Shown: piece by piece, positions 8,549-16,739 of the stretch
How the letters are laid out: each line of letters starts with the position of its first letter
How positions within the stretch are numbered: position 1 is the stretch's first letter
NCBI GenBank assembly: GCA_022822855.1
Contig: JAJDYG010000009.1
Location: 1-32,459, forward strand
DNA: 32,459 nt
Origin: Dehalococcoidia bacterium
GTDB lineage: Bacteria; Chloroflexota; Dehalococcoidia; Bin125
Direction: 5' to 3'
Made by a program: the position numbers and the translations under genes
The notes under the pieces: model-generated
Seen by the model: only the letters and a program-made list of their open reading frames with translations
The model's database searches: none
Told to the model about the DNA's origin: nothing

Positions 8549-8854
8549 TCACCGTGATTCAATCTCGCCCCGCTGCACTAGCAAATCTTCGTACGCCTCC
8601 TGCGAAAGCTGGCAATCAATCAGGGCCAGAAACTCCCGCCTCGTCAACCGGCATTGTCGCGCCATCCTGCCGAGCAAGCCGTCATCGATATCGCGATTGC
8701 CGCCATGAGACATCAAGGTGAACACTCCCGTCGGTGAACCATCGAGCTGGTGATAGTAGAACTGCCGGTGTCGAGAAACGCGGAGTCGAAATCCCTTCGA
8801 GAGCAGGCCCGACTCAACCAATCTCGCTTTACGCGGCGCTACCGACACCGGCAA
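8549..8854 (-). CDS. HicA-like small protein (putative toxin component)
   Basis: Up to 101 aa, basic N-terminus, with GFRLRVSRHRQFYYH, then VFTLMSHGG and a helical LLGRMARQCRLTRREFLALI segment. The beta-beta-beta-alpha pattern with a conserved SHG and a C-terminal helix resembles HicA-type dsRNA-binding mRNA interferases, but it is a divergent, widely distributed uncharacterised family. The start is uncertain: TTG at 8854 or GTG at 8848, neither with a good Shine-Dalgarno. This fits translational coupling, because the gene overlaps the end of the upstream 109-aa gene by about 20-26 bp. The toxin function is inferred, not shown. Its stop codon touches the stop of the convergent lipoprotein gene. 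Confidence 0.65.
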   Translation of the reverse strand: MPVSVAPRKARLVESGLLSKGFRLRVSRHRQFYYHQLDGSPTGVFTLMSHGGNRDIDDGLLGRMARQCRLTRREFLALIDCQLSQEAYEDLLVQRGEIESR

Positions 8855-9158
8855 ACCGCTTGCGCAACTCCCTGCCGATCTTCTGCGCGTCTCCCGACAA
8901 CTTCTGATGCTCGCCAGCCGCGAAATCTCGCCACATCACCTCCAACACGTCGTGGAGCATGTCGTCGAGAACTTCTCGCGTCTCGGCGAAGAGATAGATG
9001 CGCAGCGGACCCTCGAGGTCGTAGATGGCCTCTTCGGCGTCGAAGCTGACCTCGAACTCCAGCGGCTCCCGTGCCACCAACCTCTCACCGTCCACCACGA
9101 TCTCCGACACCACGATCGGGCGCAAGTCCACCTCAGCCTTACGGTCGCTCGTCACCAT
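8829..9158 (-). CDS. Small acidic protein paired with the HicA-like gene
   Basis: 109 aa, unrecognised. It starts at the ATG at 9158 behind AGGAAGG with good spacing, which supports it as a real gene. The N-terminal half is beta-rich (VVSEIVVDGERLVAREPLEF), the middle is acidic, and the C-terminal half is helical (VLDDMLHDVLEVMWRDF) ending in a basic stretch. Overlap with the next gene and co-direction suggest one bicistronic unit. If the downstream protein is a toxin, this would be the antitoxin candidate, but no DNA-binding motif is recognisable. The divergent gap to the carboxylase gene (9159-9270) contains TANNNT candidates for both directions, TAAGGT (minus, 9179-9184) and TAAACT (plus, 9217-9222). 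Confidence 0.6.
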   Translation of the reverse strand: MVTSDRKAEVDLRPIVVSEIVVDGERLVAREPLEFEVSFDAEEAIYDLEGPLRIYLFAETREVLDDMLHDVLEVMWRDFAAGEHQKLSGDAQKIGRELRKRFAGVGSAA

Positions 9159-9270
9159 CAGCGCCTTCCTGCCCTGTCACCTTATCGGACAGGGCGGACT
9201 GTACAGCCGTCGGCGATAAACTGCCAGCGGACCCCAACTGCCTCAAACCCCGCCGACCGAAAGGCCCGCC

Positions 9271-10872
9271 ATGCCCGTAGACCAGACTCGCGAATCGTGG
9301 AAGCCGGGACAGGACTGGCAGGGCGCGATCGACGAAATCAACTACATCAGAGAACTCGGCCGCGAAATGGGCGGCGAGTACGGCGTCGCCCGACAACACC
9401 GCGGCGGCCGCTACACCATCCGTGAACGGATCGACAAGTTCCTCGACGAAGACTCATTCTTCGAAGCCGGTCCATTGGTCGGCGGCTACGAGTACGACGA
9501 GAACGGCGACCTGCGCGAGTTCACGCCCGGCGCATTCGTCATGGGCATGGGCCGGATCGAAGGCCGCAACATCGTCATCGGCGGCGACGATTTCACCATC
9601 TCCGGCGGCTCGCCGCACAACGTCTCCAAGGGCGCATCGCAGTTCGCCACCCCGATGGCCGCCCAGTACGGACTGCCCTACGTCCAGCTCATCGAGGGCG
9701 TCGGTCACAGCGCCAAGCGCGACGAGGAAGAGGGCCGCATGGCGCTGCCCGGCGGTCAGACCTGGTGGCGGCACATCAACCTGCTCAACAAGGTGCCGGT
9801 CGCCTCGGGGATCATGGGCTCCGTCGCCGGCGCGCCGGCTGCGTTTGCTCTGCTCTCCCACTTCACCGTCATGATCAAGGGACAGTCCCAGATTTTCCCC
9901 TCCGGACCGCCGGTCGTCAGACGCGCAATCGGCGAGACCTTCAACAAGGAAGAGCTCGGCGGCTCGAAGGTTCACGTCTACCAGAGCGGGCAGGTCGACA
10001 ACGAGGCCGAAGACGAAGAGGACGCCTTCGACCAGATCAAGAAGTTCCTCTCCTACCTGCCCGACACCACCAGCGACGTCACCGAGCGCACGCACAACTT
10101 CGACGATCCCAATCGCCGGGTCGAAGAGCTATTGCGGATCATTCCCGAGAATCGCAAGCGCGGCTACAACCCACGCAAGCTGATCAAGCTCGTCATGGAC
10201 AACGGCGAGTTCTTCGAGATGCGACCCCACTGGGGCGGTGCGATCATCACCGGTTTCGCTCGAATCGGCGGCTACGCCGTCGGGGTGGTCGCCAGCGACC
10301 CGTACGTGATGGCCGGCGCAATGAACGGCGACGCCGCCGACAAGTTCACACACTTCGTCGACCTCTGCGACGGCTTCAACCTGCCCATGGTGATCTTCCT
10401 CGACATGCCCGGCTTCATGCTCGGCTCCCAGGCCGAGCTCAACCAGACCATGCGTCGCGGCACCCGCGCACTGATCGCCGCCTACGAGGCCGACGTGCCC
10501 AAGGTCGAGTTCAACATCCGCAAGAGCTACGGCGTCGCCGCCGACGCGCCCAACAGCATGGGCGAACCCAATGGCGTCAACATGCGCTTCGGCTGGCCCG
10601 CCGGAGAATGGGGCGGCATCCCGATCGAGGGAGGCGTCGCTGCCGCCTACCGACGCGAAATCGAAGCCGCCGAAAACCCTGAAGCCCACCGCGAGATGAT
10701 CGAAAACCGGCTGCTCAAGCTCCGGAGCCCGCTCAAGGCCGCCCACAACTTCGACGTGATCGACCTGATCGATCCGCGCGACACCCGCCGGATCGCGTTC
10801 CGCTTCATCGAGGCAGCCCAACCAATGCTCAAGCGCCTGGCCCAGCGCCCAAAGCGGATCATCCGCCCATAG
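9271..10872 (+). CDS. Acyl-CoA carboxylase, carboxyltransferase (beta) subunit
   Basis: 533 aa, the normal length for PccB/MccB-type beta subunits. It transfers carboxyl from biotin to an acyl-CoA. It contains the N-terminal crotonase-fold half with GRNIVIGGDDFTISGGS and the oxyanion-loop region GIMGSVAGAPAAFALLSHF at about 180-198. The C-terminal half has IFLDMPGFMLGSQAEL, then GVNMRFGWPAGEWGGI. The substrate (propionyl-, acetyl-, methylcrotonyl- or another CoA) cannot be assigned; the PGFMLG segment differs from the usual PGFLPG of propionyl-CoA enzymes. No biotin carboxylase or BCCP gene is in the window, so the alpha subunit must be elsewhere. The ATG at 9271 follows GAAAGG. It converges with the acyl-CoA synthetase gene, 21 bp between stops, so the pair may share a fatty-acid or propionate role. 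Confidence 0.9.
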   Translation: MPVDQTRESWKPGQDWQGAIDEINYIRELGREMGGEYGVARQHRGGRYTIRERIDKFLDEDSFFEAGPLVGGYEYDENGDLREFTPGAFVMGMGRIEGRNIVIGGDDFTISGGSPHNVSKGASQFATPMAAQYGLPYVQLIEGVGHSAKRDEEEGRMALPGGQTWWRHINLLNKVPVASGIMGSVAGAPAAFALLSHFTVMIKGQSQIFPSGPPVVRRAIGETFNKEELGGSKVHVYQSGQVDNEAEDEEDAFDQIKKFLSYLPDTTSDVTERTHNFDDPNRRVEELLRIIPENRKRGYNPRKLIKLVMDNGEFFEMRPHWGGAIITGFARIGGYAVGVVASDPYVMAGAMNGDAADKFTHFVDLCDGFNLPMVIFLDMPGFMLGSQAELNQTMRRGTRALIAAYEADVPKVEFNIRKSYGVAADAPNSMGEPNGVNMRFGWPAGEWGGIPIEGGVAAAYRREIEAAENPEAHREMIENRLLKLRSPLKAAHNFDVIDLIDPRDTRRIAFRFIEAAQPMLKRLAQRPKRIIRP

Positions 10873-10893
10873 ACGGTTGAGGGATCGTTGGGA

Positions 10894-12429
10894 CTACTCG
10901 GCGAGCCCCAGCTTCTCGGCCAGGCCGATGCGCTGGATCTTCCCCGTTGCGCCCTTTGGGATCTCGTCCAGGATCACGACCCGTCGCGGCGTCTTGAAGT
11001 CCGCCACTCGCTCACCCACGAACCGTCGGATCGCCCGCTCGTCCGACTCCTCGCCGTCCCTGAGCACGACGGCCGCCGCGACCTCTTCCCCCAGCCGGTC
11101 ATGTGGCATCGCAAACGTCACTGCCTGCGCAACGGCGGGATGCTGCAGCAGCGCCTCATCCACTTCGCGCGGTGAAATCTTCTCCCCGCCGCGATTGATG
11201 ATCTCCTTCAGGCGTCCCGTGATCGTCAGATAGCCATCGTCGTCGAGCACGCCCTGGTCGCCGGTGCGGAACCAGCCTCGGGTGTAGGCGCTGGCGTTGG
11301 CCTCGGGGTTGTTGCGGTAGCCGTCCGTCACGTTGGCGCCCCGGATCACGACCTCGCCTCGCTGACCCATCGCGAGCAGAGCGCCGTCCTCGTCCATGAT
11401 CGCGATCTCCGGACCGGCCGGCAGCCCGACGCTGCCGGGCTTGCGCTCCAGCGGTGGAATCGGATTCGAGCTCATCTGGTGCGCCGCTTCGGTCATGCCG
11501 TAGGACTCAATCACCGGCGCTTCAAAGGTCTCCTCGAGCTCCGCCATCACGGTCGGCGGCAGTGACGAGGAGGACGAGCGGATCAGCTGCAGTTCGGTCT
11601 CCTCGAGCACGTCGGCATTGCGCGATGCGCGAGTCAGGATCAGTTGGTGCATCGTCGGAACGGCCGTGTACCAGGAAGGCTTCGCCTCGCGCAGCCAACT
11701 GAAGACTTGCATCGCATTGAATCCCGGCGAGCACCAGGTGCAGCCACCGGCGCCGACGCTGGCCAGGATCCCCGCCATCACGCCATGAATGTGGAACAGA
11801 GGCATGATGTTGAGGCAGCGATCCTCGGAGGTGAGGTTGAGCGTGTTGCGGATGTTGTGCGCTGTCGCGGTCAGGTTGCGCTGACGAAGCGGCACGATCT
11901 TCGGTCTCGATGTCGTTCCCGAGGTGTGCAGCACCAGGCCGACATCGTCCTGTCCGGCAACGCCGGGTCGTTCCGGCGTGCCCGAGATTGAGGCGGACAG
12001 GTTGAACATCCCCGCAGGTCCGTCGGATTCCGGTTGCAGTTCAACCAGGGGGATGCCCAGTCGCTGAGCGACCTCGCGAACGGGAGTCTCTACGCCTTCT
12101 TGCACGACGACCGCTTTGGCCTCGAGGTCTTGGAGGTAGAACTCAAACTCGTCGGCGCGGTAGCCCGGATTGAGTGGCGCTGCGGTCGCTGCGTTCGCGA
12201 CACCGAGGAATGCGGCCGCCATCTCCGCGCCGTTGGGCAGCACGATCGCAATGCCGTCTTCACGTCCCAGGCCGAAGCCGTTGAGCTGCTCGCCAGTCTT
12301 GGCGATCTGATCGCGGAGGCCGTCGAACGTCAGATCGGGCCGCCCCGGCGAGCCCAGGGCAGAGGCGCCGCCATCCAGCGGCGCGAGCAGTTCAGAAATC
12401 GTCTTGGCTTGGGAATTGGCGTTGGTCAC
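10894..12429 (-). CDS. AMP-forming acyl-CoA synthetase (ANL superfamily)
   Basis: 511 aa. It adenylates a carboxylic acid and ligates it to CoA. The P-loop-like TSGTTSRPK is at about 169-177, the A8 hinge region FRTGDQGVLDDDGYLTITGR is followed by KEIINRGGEKISP, and the catalytic C-terminal Lys is at about 497 (GATGKIQR). The chain length or substrate is not readable. The frame opens upstream to 12489, but the GTG at 12429 has GGAG about 5 nt before it and gives the natural N-terminus (V)TNANSQAKT; I use that. It shares a divergent 107-bp gap with the tRNA-Ser genes. Its position opposite the carboxylase beta subunit suggests a role in supplying acyl-CoA, which is an inference. Confidence 0.92.
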   Translation of the reverse strand: MTNANSQAKTISELLAPLDGGASALGSPGRPDLTFDGLRDQIAKTGEQLNGFGLGREDGIAIVLPNGAEMAAAFLGVANAATAAPLNPGYRADEFEFYLQDLEAKAVVVQEGVETPVREVAQRLGIPLVELQPESDGPAGMFNLSASISGTPERPGVAGQDDVGLVLHTSGTTSRPKIVPLRQRNLTATAHNIRNTLNLTSEDRCLNIMPLFHIHGVMAGILASVGAGGCTWCSPGFNAMQVFSWLREAKPSWYTAVPTMHQLILTRASRNADVLEETELQLIRSSSSSLPPTVMAELEETFEAPVIESYGMTEAAHQMSSNPIPPLERKPGSVGLPAGPEIAIMDEDGALLAMGQRGEVVIRGANVTDGYRNNPEANASAYTRGWFRTGDQGVLDDDGYLTITGRLKEIINRGGEKISPREVDEALLQHPAVAQAVTFAMPHDRLGEEVAAAVVLRDGEESDERAIRRFVGERVADFKTPRRVVILDEIPKGATGKIQRIGLAEKLGLAE

Positions 12430-12523
12430 AGGGTCTCCGGGAACAGGTGAGAGCGTCGATTCGGCGCGGTCAAATGCGCCACATGGCACACAGCCTATTG
12501 CCGGAATGGGTCCGGGCGCTGCG

Positions 12524-12529
12524 TATACT
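12524..12529 (+). promoter_or_regulatory. -10 hexamer of the tRNA-Ser promoter
   Basis: TATACT ends 7 nt before the first base of the first tRNA-Ser. A possible -35, TTGCCG at 12498-12503, is 20 bp upstream, longer than ideal. Transcription would begin at or next to the mature tRNA 5' end. Confidence 0.6.
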
Positions 12530-12536
12530 TGGCTAC

Positions 12537-12628
12537 GGAGAGGTGTCCGAGTGGCCGAAGGAGCCGATCTCGAAAATCGGTAGGTGCGGCGACGTGCCTC
12601 GTGGGTTCGAATCCCACCCTCTCCGCCA
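12537..12628 (+). tRNA. tRNA-Ser (anticodon CGA)
   Basis: 92 nt including an encoded CCA. The acceptor GGAGAGG pairs with CCTCTCC and the discriminator is G. The anticodon stem CCGAT/ATCGG holds loop CTCGAAA, with anticodon CGA at 12571-12573 reading UCG. A long variable arm (GGTGCGGCGACGTGCC region) and the T arm GTGGGTTCGAATCCCAC are typical of class II serine tRNA. A T7 run follows 2 nt after the CCA. Confidence 0.97.
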
Positions 12629-12652
12629 GGTTTTTTTCTCGGCCAACCCTCC

Positions 12653-12742
12653 GGAGAGGTGCTGGAGTGGACGATCAGGCACGCCTGGAAAGCGTGTAGG
12701 GCTGCAAGGCCCTCGTGGGTTCGAATCCCACCCTCTCCGCCA
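12653..12742 (+). tRNA. tRNA-Ser (anticodon GGA)
   Basis: 90 nt with an encoded CCA. It has the same acceptor and T arm sequences as the upstream tRNA. The anticodon stem CACGC/GCGTG holds loop CTGGAAA, with anticodon GGA at 12687-12689 reading UCC and UCU. The long variable arm confirms serine. It lies 24 nt after the first gene and is probably co-transcribed, since no separate -10 is evident in between. Confidence 0.97.
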
Positions 12743-12756
12743 GCTAGGCAACCCCG

Positions 12757-13662
12757 TTACTTCGCCAACGCCAGAAACTGCTGGATCAGCGGCACGATGA
12801 TCTCCGGCGCGTCTTCCTGGCAGAAGTGTCCGGCATTGGGCAGGGTCGTCACGGGAGCATCCGGATAGAGCGCCTGGAACCCGCCGATGGCGCGCTCGGG
12901 ATCGATCGCGTGATCCTGCATCCCCTCGACCATCATCGCCGGCTTGGATGCCAGCTCCGGCACGTTGGCGATCTCCTCGAAGACGAACTCGCGGATCCGC
13001 CCCAGGTAGGCGTCGAGCGGGAACTCGATCGCGCCGATGCACGATTCCTTGTCGGGGAACGGCGCCGAATAGGCGCGAATCCAGGCGTCGTCTACGGCCT
13101 CGGAGTTCTCGAACCCAATGATCTTCATCACACTGAGCACGTGGCTGCCCAGGTGGCCGAGCGTCTCGTGCAGCGTGCCCGCCTCGTGGTGCTTGCCGAT
13201 CCACTGGAACCAGGGCGTCACCGGCGCGTTCGGCGGCTCCCGCCGCGAGCCCGGGATCACGGTGTTCAGCACGCACATCCGCTTGACTCGGTCGAGATTG
13301 CGCACGGCGTACTGCGAGCCCATCGGGCCGCCCCAGTCCTGCATCACGAAGGTGATGTCCCGCAGGTCAAGTTCGTCGATCAGCGCAGCCAGGTTCCCGA
13401 CGTGGGTCCCCAGCGTGTACTCCCGATCCTGCGGCGTCTCGCTCTTGCCGAAGCCCATGTGGTCAGGCACGATCACCCGATTCGTCTCCGACAACCCGGG
13501 GATGAAGTTGCGATAGAGATAGCCCCAGGTTGGCTCGCCGTGCAGCAGGATGACCGGCTCGCCCTCGCCCTCATCGACGTAGTGCATGCGGAACCCCGGC
13601 GCATCAGTGAAGTGCGGCTCGAATGGAAATGTGCCGTCGAAGGTCTCATCTGCAGGGATCAT
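12757..13662 (-). CDS. Haloalkane dehalogenase (HLD-I/DhlA-like), copy 1
   Basis: 301-aa alpha/beta-hydrolase predicted to replace halide by hydroxyl on haloalkanes. Key residues are visible: HGEPTWGYLYR with Glu43 and Trp46 regions as in DhlA, nucleophile Asp109 followed by Trp110 (MQDWGG), catalytic acid Asp250 (EGMQDH) and catalytic His279 (NAGHF). Trp151 or Trp154 in the cap could be the second halide ligand. Glu in HGE and the strand-7 position of the acid are features of the DhlA-type subfamily rather than of LinB/DhaA. The ATG at 13662 follows AGAGGA. It is the last gene of the minus-strand run, 11 nt after its paralogue. Activity on a real substrate is untested, and some family members act on other esters or epoxides. 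Confidence 0.85.
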   Translation of the reverse strand: MIPADETFDGTFPFEPHFTDAPGFRMHYVDEGEGEPVILLHGEPTWGYLYRNFIPGLSETNRVIVPDHMGFGKSETPQDREYTLGTHVGNLAALIDELDLRDITFVMQDWGGPMGSQYAVRNLDRVKRMCVLNTVIPGSRREPPNAPVTPWFQWIGKHHEAGTLHETLGHLGSHVLSVMKIIGFENSEAVDDAWIRAYSAPFPDKESCIGAIEFPLDAYLGRIREFVFEEIANVPELASKPAMMVEGMQDHAIDPERAIGGFQALYPDAPVTTLPNAGHFCQEDAPEIIVPLIQQFLALAK

Positions 13663-13673
13663 GGGTGGTCCTC

Positions 13674-14576
13674 TCAGGTCAGCTTGAGGAACTGCTGGAT
13701 CAGCGGCACGATGATCTCGGGCGCATCCTCCTGGCAGTAGTGTCCGGCGTTGGGCAGCATCGTGATCGGCGCGTCGGGATACATGTCGCGGAAGACGCCA
13801 ATCGCATACTCGGGGACCCCGGCGTGATCCTTCATCCCCTCGACCATCATCGCAGGCTTGGACGACAGTTCCGGGATCAGGTGATTGGTCTCCATGACGT
13901 AGTCGCGCGTGCGCCGCAGGTAGATATCAAGCGGAAAATTGATCGCCCCAATGCACGACGCCTGGTCGGGGAACGGCGACGAGTAGGCGCGGATCCAGGT
14001 GTCGTCGACCAGACTCATGTTCTCAAAGCCGATGATCTTCATCACGCTCAGCACATTGCTGCCCAGGTGTCCCAGCGCCTCGTCGAGCGTGCCCGCCTCG
14101 TAATGCCTGCCAATCCATTGGAACCATCGCGAAGGCGGCCTGTTGGGCAGAGGCGGACGAATCCCGCCAACGTTCGTGTTCATCACGCAGAACCGCTTGA
14201 CTCGATCCAGGTGCCGAACGGCGTAGGCCGAAGAAATCATCCCGCCCCAGTCCTGCACGACGAACGTGATGTCGCGCAAGTCAAGTTCATCGATCAGCGC
14301 CGTCAGGTTCTCGACATGGGTCCGCATCGTGTACACCCGGTCCTGCGGCGTCTCACTCTTGCCAAAGCCCATGTGGTCGGGAACGATCACCCGGTGGGTC
14401 TCGGACAGAGCCGGAATGAAGTTCCGATACAGATACCCCCACGTCGGCTCCCCATGCAGAAGAACCAGCGGCTCCCCTTCCCCCTCATCCACATAATGCA
14501 TCCGAAACCCCGGAGCCTCAGAGAAGTGAGGCTCAAACGGAAAAGTCCCCTCAAAGGTCTCATCGGCTGGGATCAT
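13674..14576 (-). CDS. Haloalkane dehalogenase (HLD-I/DhlA-like), copy 2
   Basis: 300 aa, paralogue of the adjacent gene, co-linear without gaps apart from the last residue. The catalytic set is kept: HGEPTW at 41-46, Asp109-Trp110, Asp250 (GMKDH) and His279. The sequences diverge most after the nucleophile (GGMISSAYAV versus GGPMGSQYAV) and in the cap around residues 133-150 (NTNVGGIRPPLP versus NTVIPGSRREPP). These regions line the active site, so different substrate ranges are plausible. The start ATG at 14576 has GAGGG about 7 nt upstream. It lies 28 nt after the restriction endonuclease stop. Confidence 0.85.
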   Translation of the reverse strand: MIPADETFEGTFPFEPHFSEAPGFRMHYVDEGEGEPLVLLHGEPTWGYLYRNFIPALSETHRVIVPDHMGFGKSETPQDRVYTMRTHVENLTALIDELDLRDITFVVQDWGGMISSAYAVRHLDRVKRFCVMNTNVGGIRPPLPNRPPSRWFQWIGRHYEAGTLDEALGHLGSNVLSVMKIIGFENMSLVDDTWIRAYSSPFPDQASCIGAINFPLDIYLRRTRDYVMETNHLIPELSSKPAMMVEGMKDHAGVPEYAIGVFRDMYPDAPITMLPNAGHYCQEDAPEIIVPLIQQFLKLT

Positions 14577-14604
14577 GGGAAGCCCTCGGTCTCCGTGCTC
14601 GGCT

Positions 14605-15402
14605 TCAATCGTCGATACGACGGCCGTACTCGGCGATCAGGTGGTCTGGCAAGTCGTCGTGAGGTACGAGACGGTAGTGCCTCTCTGTGGCAATCCCGAT
14701 GCCTACACCATCGCGCAAGCGTTCGAACTCAAACAGGGCGATGCCTTCGTCATCCAGGAATTGAGCGCCGAGCGGACGCGGCGTGAGGTTTGGGAATCGC
14801 TGCGCGCACAGCTCAAACATGTTGTCGACCTGGACGTATCCGATCACGTCTTTCGCGGATTTCACCTCCACAGGGATTACATAGTGAGCGCCTCTTCGGT
14901 CGAGCCCGACGTAAAGCTCATCAACCTCGATCTGACCGGATCCGTCCAAGCTGGTCCGCAAGTGGCTCTGCACGGAAAAGCAACTGAGCCGGGTAAAGAC
15001 ATCGATGAGTCGGTTGTATCTGATAATGGCCAGGAGAGCCTGCTCATCCGATTGCTTGTAGAGGTGAATCAGTGCGGGCGTGCTGTCGGGCACGGAAATC
15101 TCAGATAGCTGCGGATTCACCTGGAACGAGGCGTGAGGGATCAGATCGAAACGATACACTCCGGTCGCCGTTGTGCGAATGACCCATTCTCTGTCCTTTG
15201 GCGCTTTACTTCGGATCGAAGGAGGTAATGGTTTTCGAGAGCGAAAAGTGTAGATCACGTCTCCAACATTGCTAACTGGAGAGAGGCCGAGGCATTCAGC
15301 AGCATCGTTGATTTCGCTGCGTGAGAATTCGAAGCCCTCGAGTTCGATGTCGAAATGATCATCGAAGATGTGCGTGATGATCTGCTCGTACTTCGTGGGC
15401 AC
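14605..15402 (-). CDS. Type II restriction endonuclease (PD-(D/E)xK)
   Basis: 265 aa. I recognise the widespread endonuclease family beginning KYEQIITHIF and containing DEQALLAIIRYNRLID at about 119-134. The nuclease motif is visible as GQIEVDELYVGLDRRG with Asp161, then PVEVKSAKD with Glu179 and Lys181. It would cut unmodified DNA at the site protected by the methyltransferase 2 nt upstream; the recognition sequence is unknown. The start is the GTG at 15402: GGGAGG lies 6 nt before it. A TTG further up (15420) would overlap the methyltransferase. Two 60-base samples of this gene (15181-15300) are about 48-52% GC, against about 62% in a sample of the dehalogenase (13321-13380), suggesting separate acquisition. 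Confidence 0.85.
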   Translation of the reverse strand: MPTKYEQIITHIFDDHFDIELEGFEFSRSEINDAAECLGLSPVSNVGDVIYTFRSRKPLPPSIRSKAPKDREWVIRTTATGVYRFDLIPHASFQVNPQLSEISVPDSTPALIHLYKQSDEQALLAIIRYNRLIDVFTRLSCFSVQSHLRTSLDGSGQIEVDELYVGLDRRGAHYVIPVEVKSAKDVIGYVQVDNMFELCAQRFPNLTPRPLGAQFLDDEGIALFEFERLRDGVGIGIATERHYRLVPHDDLPDHLIAEYGRRIDD

Positions 15403-15404
15403 GG

Positions 15405-16739
15405 TTACCCTCCCGGCCAACGCAGCAAAAGGACTTCCTCGTTGATTTGCTCGCGAGTTGCTGTTGCCGCCCTGGTGCGAAACAGCTCTCGGCCTGTCAC
15501 CTCGTAGCCGAGCCGTTCGGCGATCTGACCGAGCAGTTCCCCGGTTCGAATCATGATGCGGAAATACGATGCTTGGTCGCCAACCACATACGCCAGCTGC
15601 GCCCCAGGCTTCAGAACGGTCTTGAGCGCATGGAAGTGTCTAGCCATGCCGCCGAAATACAGTCGGGTTACCCGGTGATACATCTTCTCGAAGCCCGAAG
15701 TTTTGCCTAGTTCGATCCGTCGTTCCTCAATCCGCTCGGCTAGATCTGTCACGGCCGGGAACTGATCCAGCCATTGATCGTCGTCATCGGCCTTGTAGAC
15801 ACCTCTGGTGTTGGAACGAACGAGGCCTCGTTTAGTGGCTCGGAGCGACTCGCGATCGTCGAGGAAGCCGAGTATGACCGATTCGAGTCTTACCGTTCGC
15901 GTGTAGTCCTTTTCGTTCGGGTACGGCGGCGAAGTAATCACGGCATCAACGCTCGCGGGAGTGAGCAAACCGTTGAGTGAGCGCGCGTCGCCTTGAATCA
16001 CCCTGGCGACGGTAGGCTTGCGATCCGTCCATTGCTTCAGGTCTGCTGCCATCCGGTTCACCTGCTTGTTCCACAGATCGACCACCGGCGCGTCTTCCTT
16101 TATCTGTCCCAAGCCAATCTCGGGGCCAAATCGGAGGTTGCCAATCGCAGTTGGCAGCTGGCGTGCGAGGGCGAGCAGCAAATGATCCTGTCGAGAGCCG
16201 CCGATGGCCCGAATCGTATCGCGGAGGATCAGCGCCTGATGTAGAGGTTTTGGGCTGATCGAGTTCTTGGGAACCAGTTTGGCCTGTGCGTCAGTCAGGG
16301 TGCGCGATGGCTCGTCTATAGACTCTTCAATCTCAGCCTCCACGGCCGCGGCAATCAGATCCGCATCTATAACAAGGTCGTCAGGCAACACGTCCCAGCG
16401 CAACTTCGTCTGCGCAGCGAACGCGGACATCGGGACAGCTTCGATGCCAACGGACTCGATGCCAAGTTTCTTGGCTTCCACCATCGTCGTGCCCGTGCCG
16501 CAAAAGGGATCCAAAATGACGGCGTCGGATTGAAGCTCGAACTGATCTACATACTCCCTCACTAGGTGAGGCGGATAGGAAAGCACGAACCGATACCAGT
16601 CGTGGATCGGTCTGTCTTCCGAGAACATCTGATTGCGAGACGGGCGAGTGTCTGCCAAGTCCCGGGGCAGGTCGGCGAACTGCGTTTGTTCCTCAACTTG
16701 AGCGTCGGCGACCTCCGAATTGGCTGTCTCCGTGTTCAT
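15405..16739 (-). CDS. DNA methyltransferase (N4-cytosine or N6-adenine)
   Basis: 444 aa, the modification partner of the adjacent endonuclease. The SAM-binding motif DPFCGTGTT is at residues 77-85 and the catalytic motif IV TSPPY at 269-273, followed by PNEKDYTR. A 180-residue region separates them and may hold target recognition. The order SAM-motif first, SPPY later is permuted relative to classical beta-class enzymes, which carry DPFxGSGTT at the C-terminus. TSPPY is compatible with exocyclic amino methylation of C or A. The start ATG at 16739 overlaps the stop of the preceding small gene (ATGA), so translation is coupled. This places the restriction-modification pair inside the mnmA transcription unit. 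Confidence 0.92.
   Translation of the reverse strand: MNTETANSEVADAQVEEQTQFADLPRDLADTRPSRNQMFSEDRPIHDWYRFVLSYPPHLVREYVDQFELQSDAVILDPFCGTGTTMVEAKKLGIESVGIEAVPMSAFAAQTKLRWDVLPDDLVIDADLIAAAVEAEIEESIDEPSRTLTDAQAKLVPKNSISPKPLHQALILRDTIRAIGGSRQDHLLLALARQLPTAIGNLRFGPEIGLGQIKEDAPVVDLWNKQVNRMAADLKQWTDRKPTVARVIQGDARSLNGLLTPASVDAVITSPPYPNEKDYTRTVRLESVILGFLDDRESLRATKRGLVRSNTRGVYKADDDDQWLDQFPAVTDLAERIEERRIELGKTSGFEKMYHRVTRLYFGGMARHFHALKTVLKPGAQLAYVVGDQASYFRIMIRTGELLGQIAERLGYEVTGRELFRTRAATATREQINEEVLLLRWPGG

Noticed and set aside
12533..13276. Minus-strand frame containing RRGWDSNPRG twice
   Set aside because: This is the classic false protein read from the antisense strand of tRNA-Ser genes.
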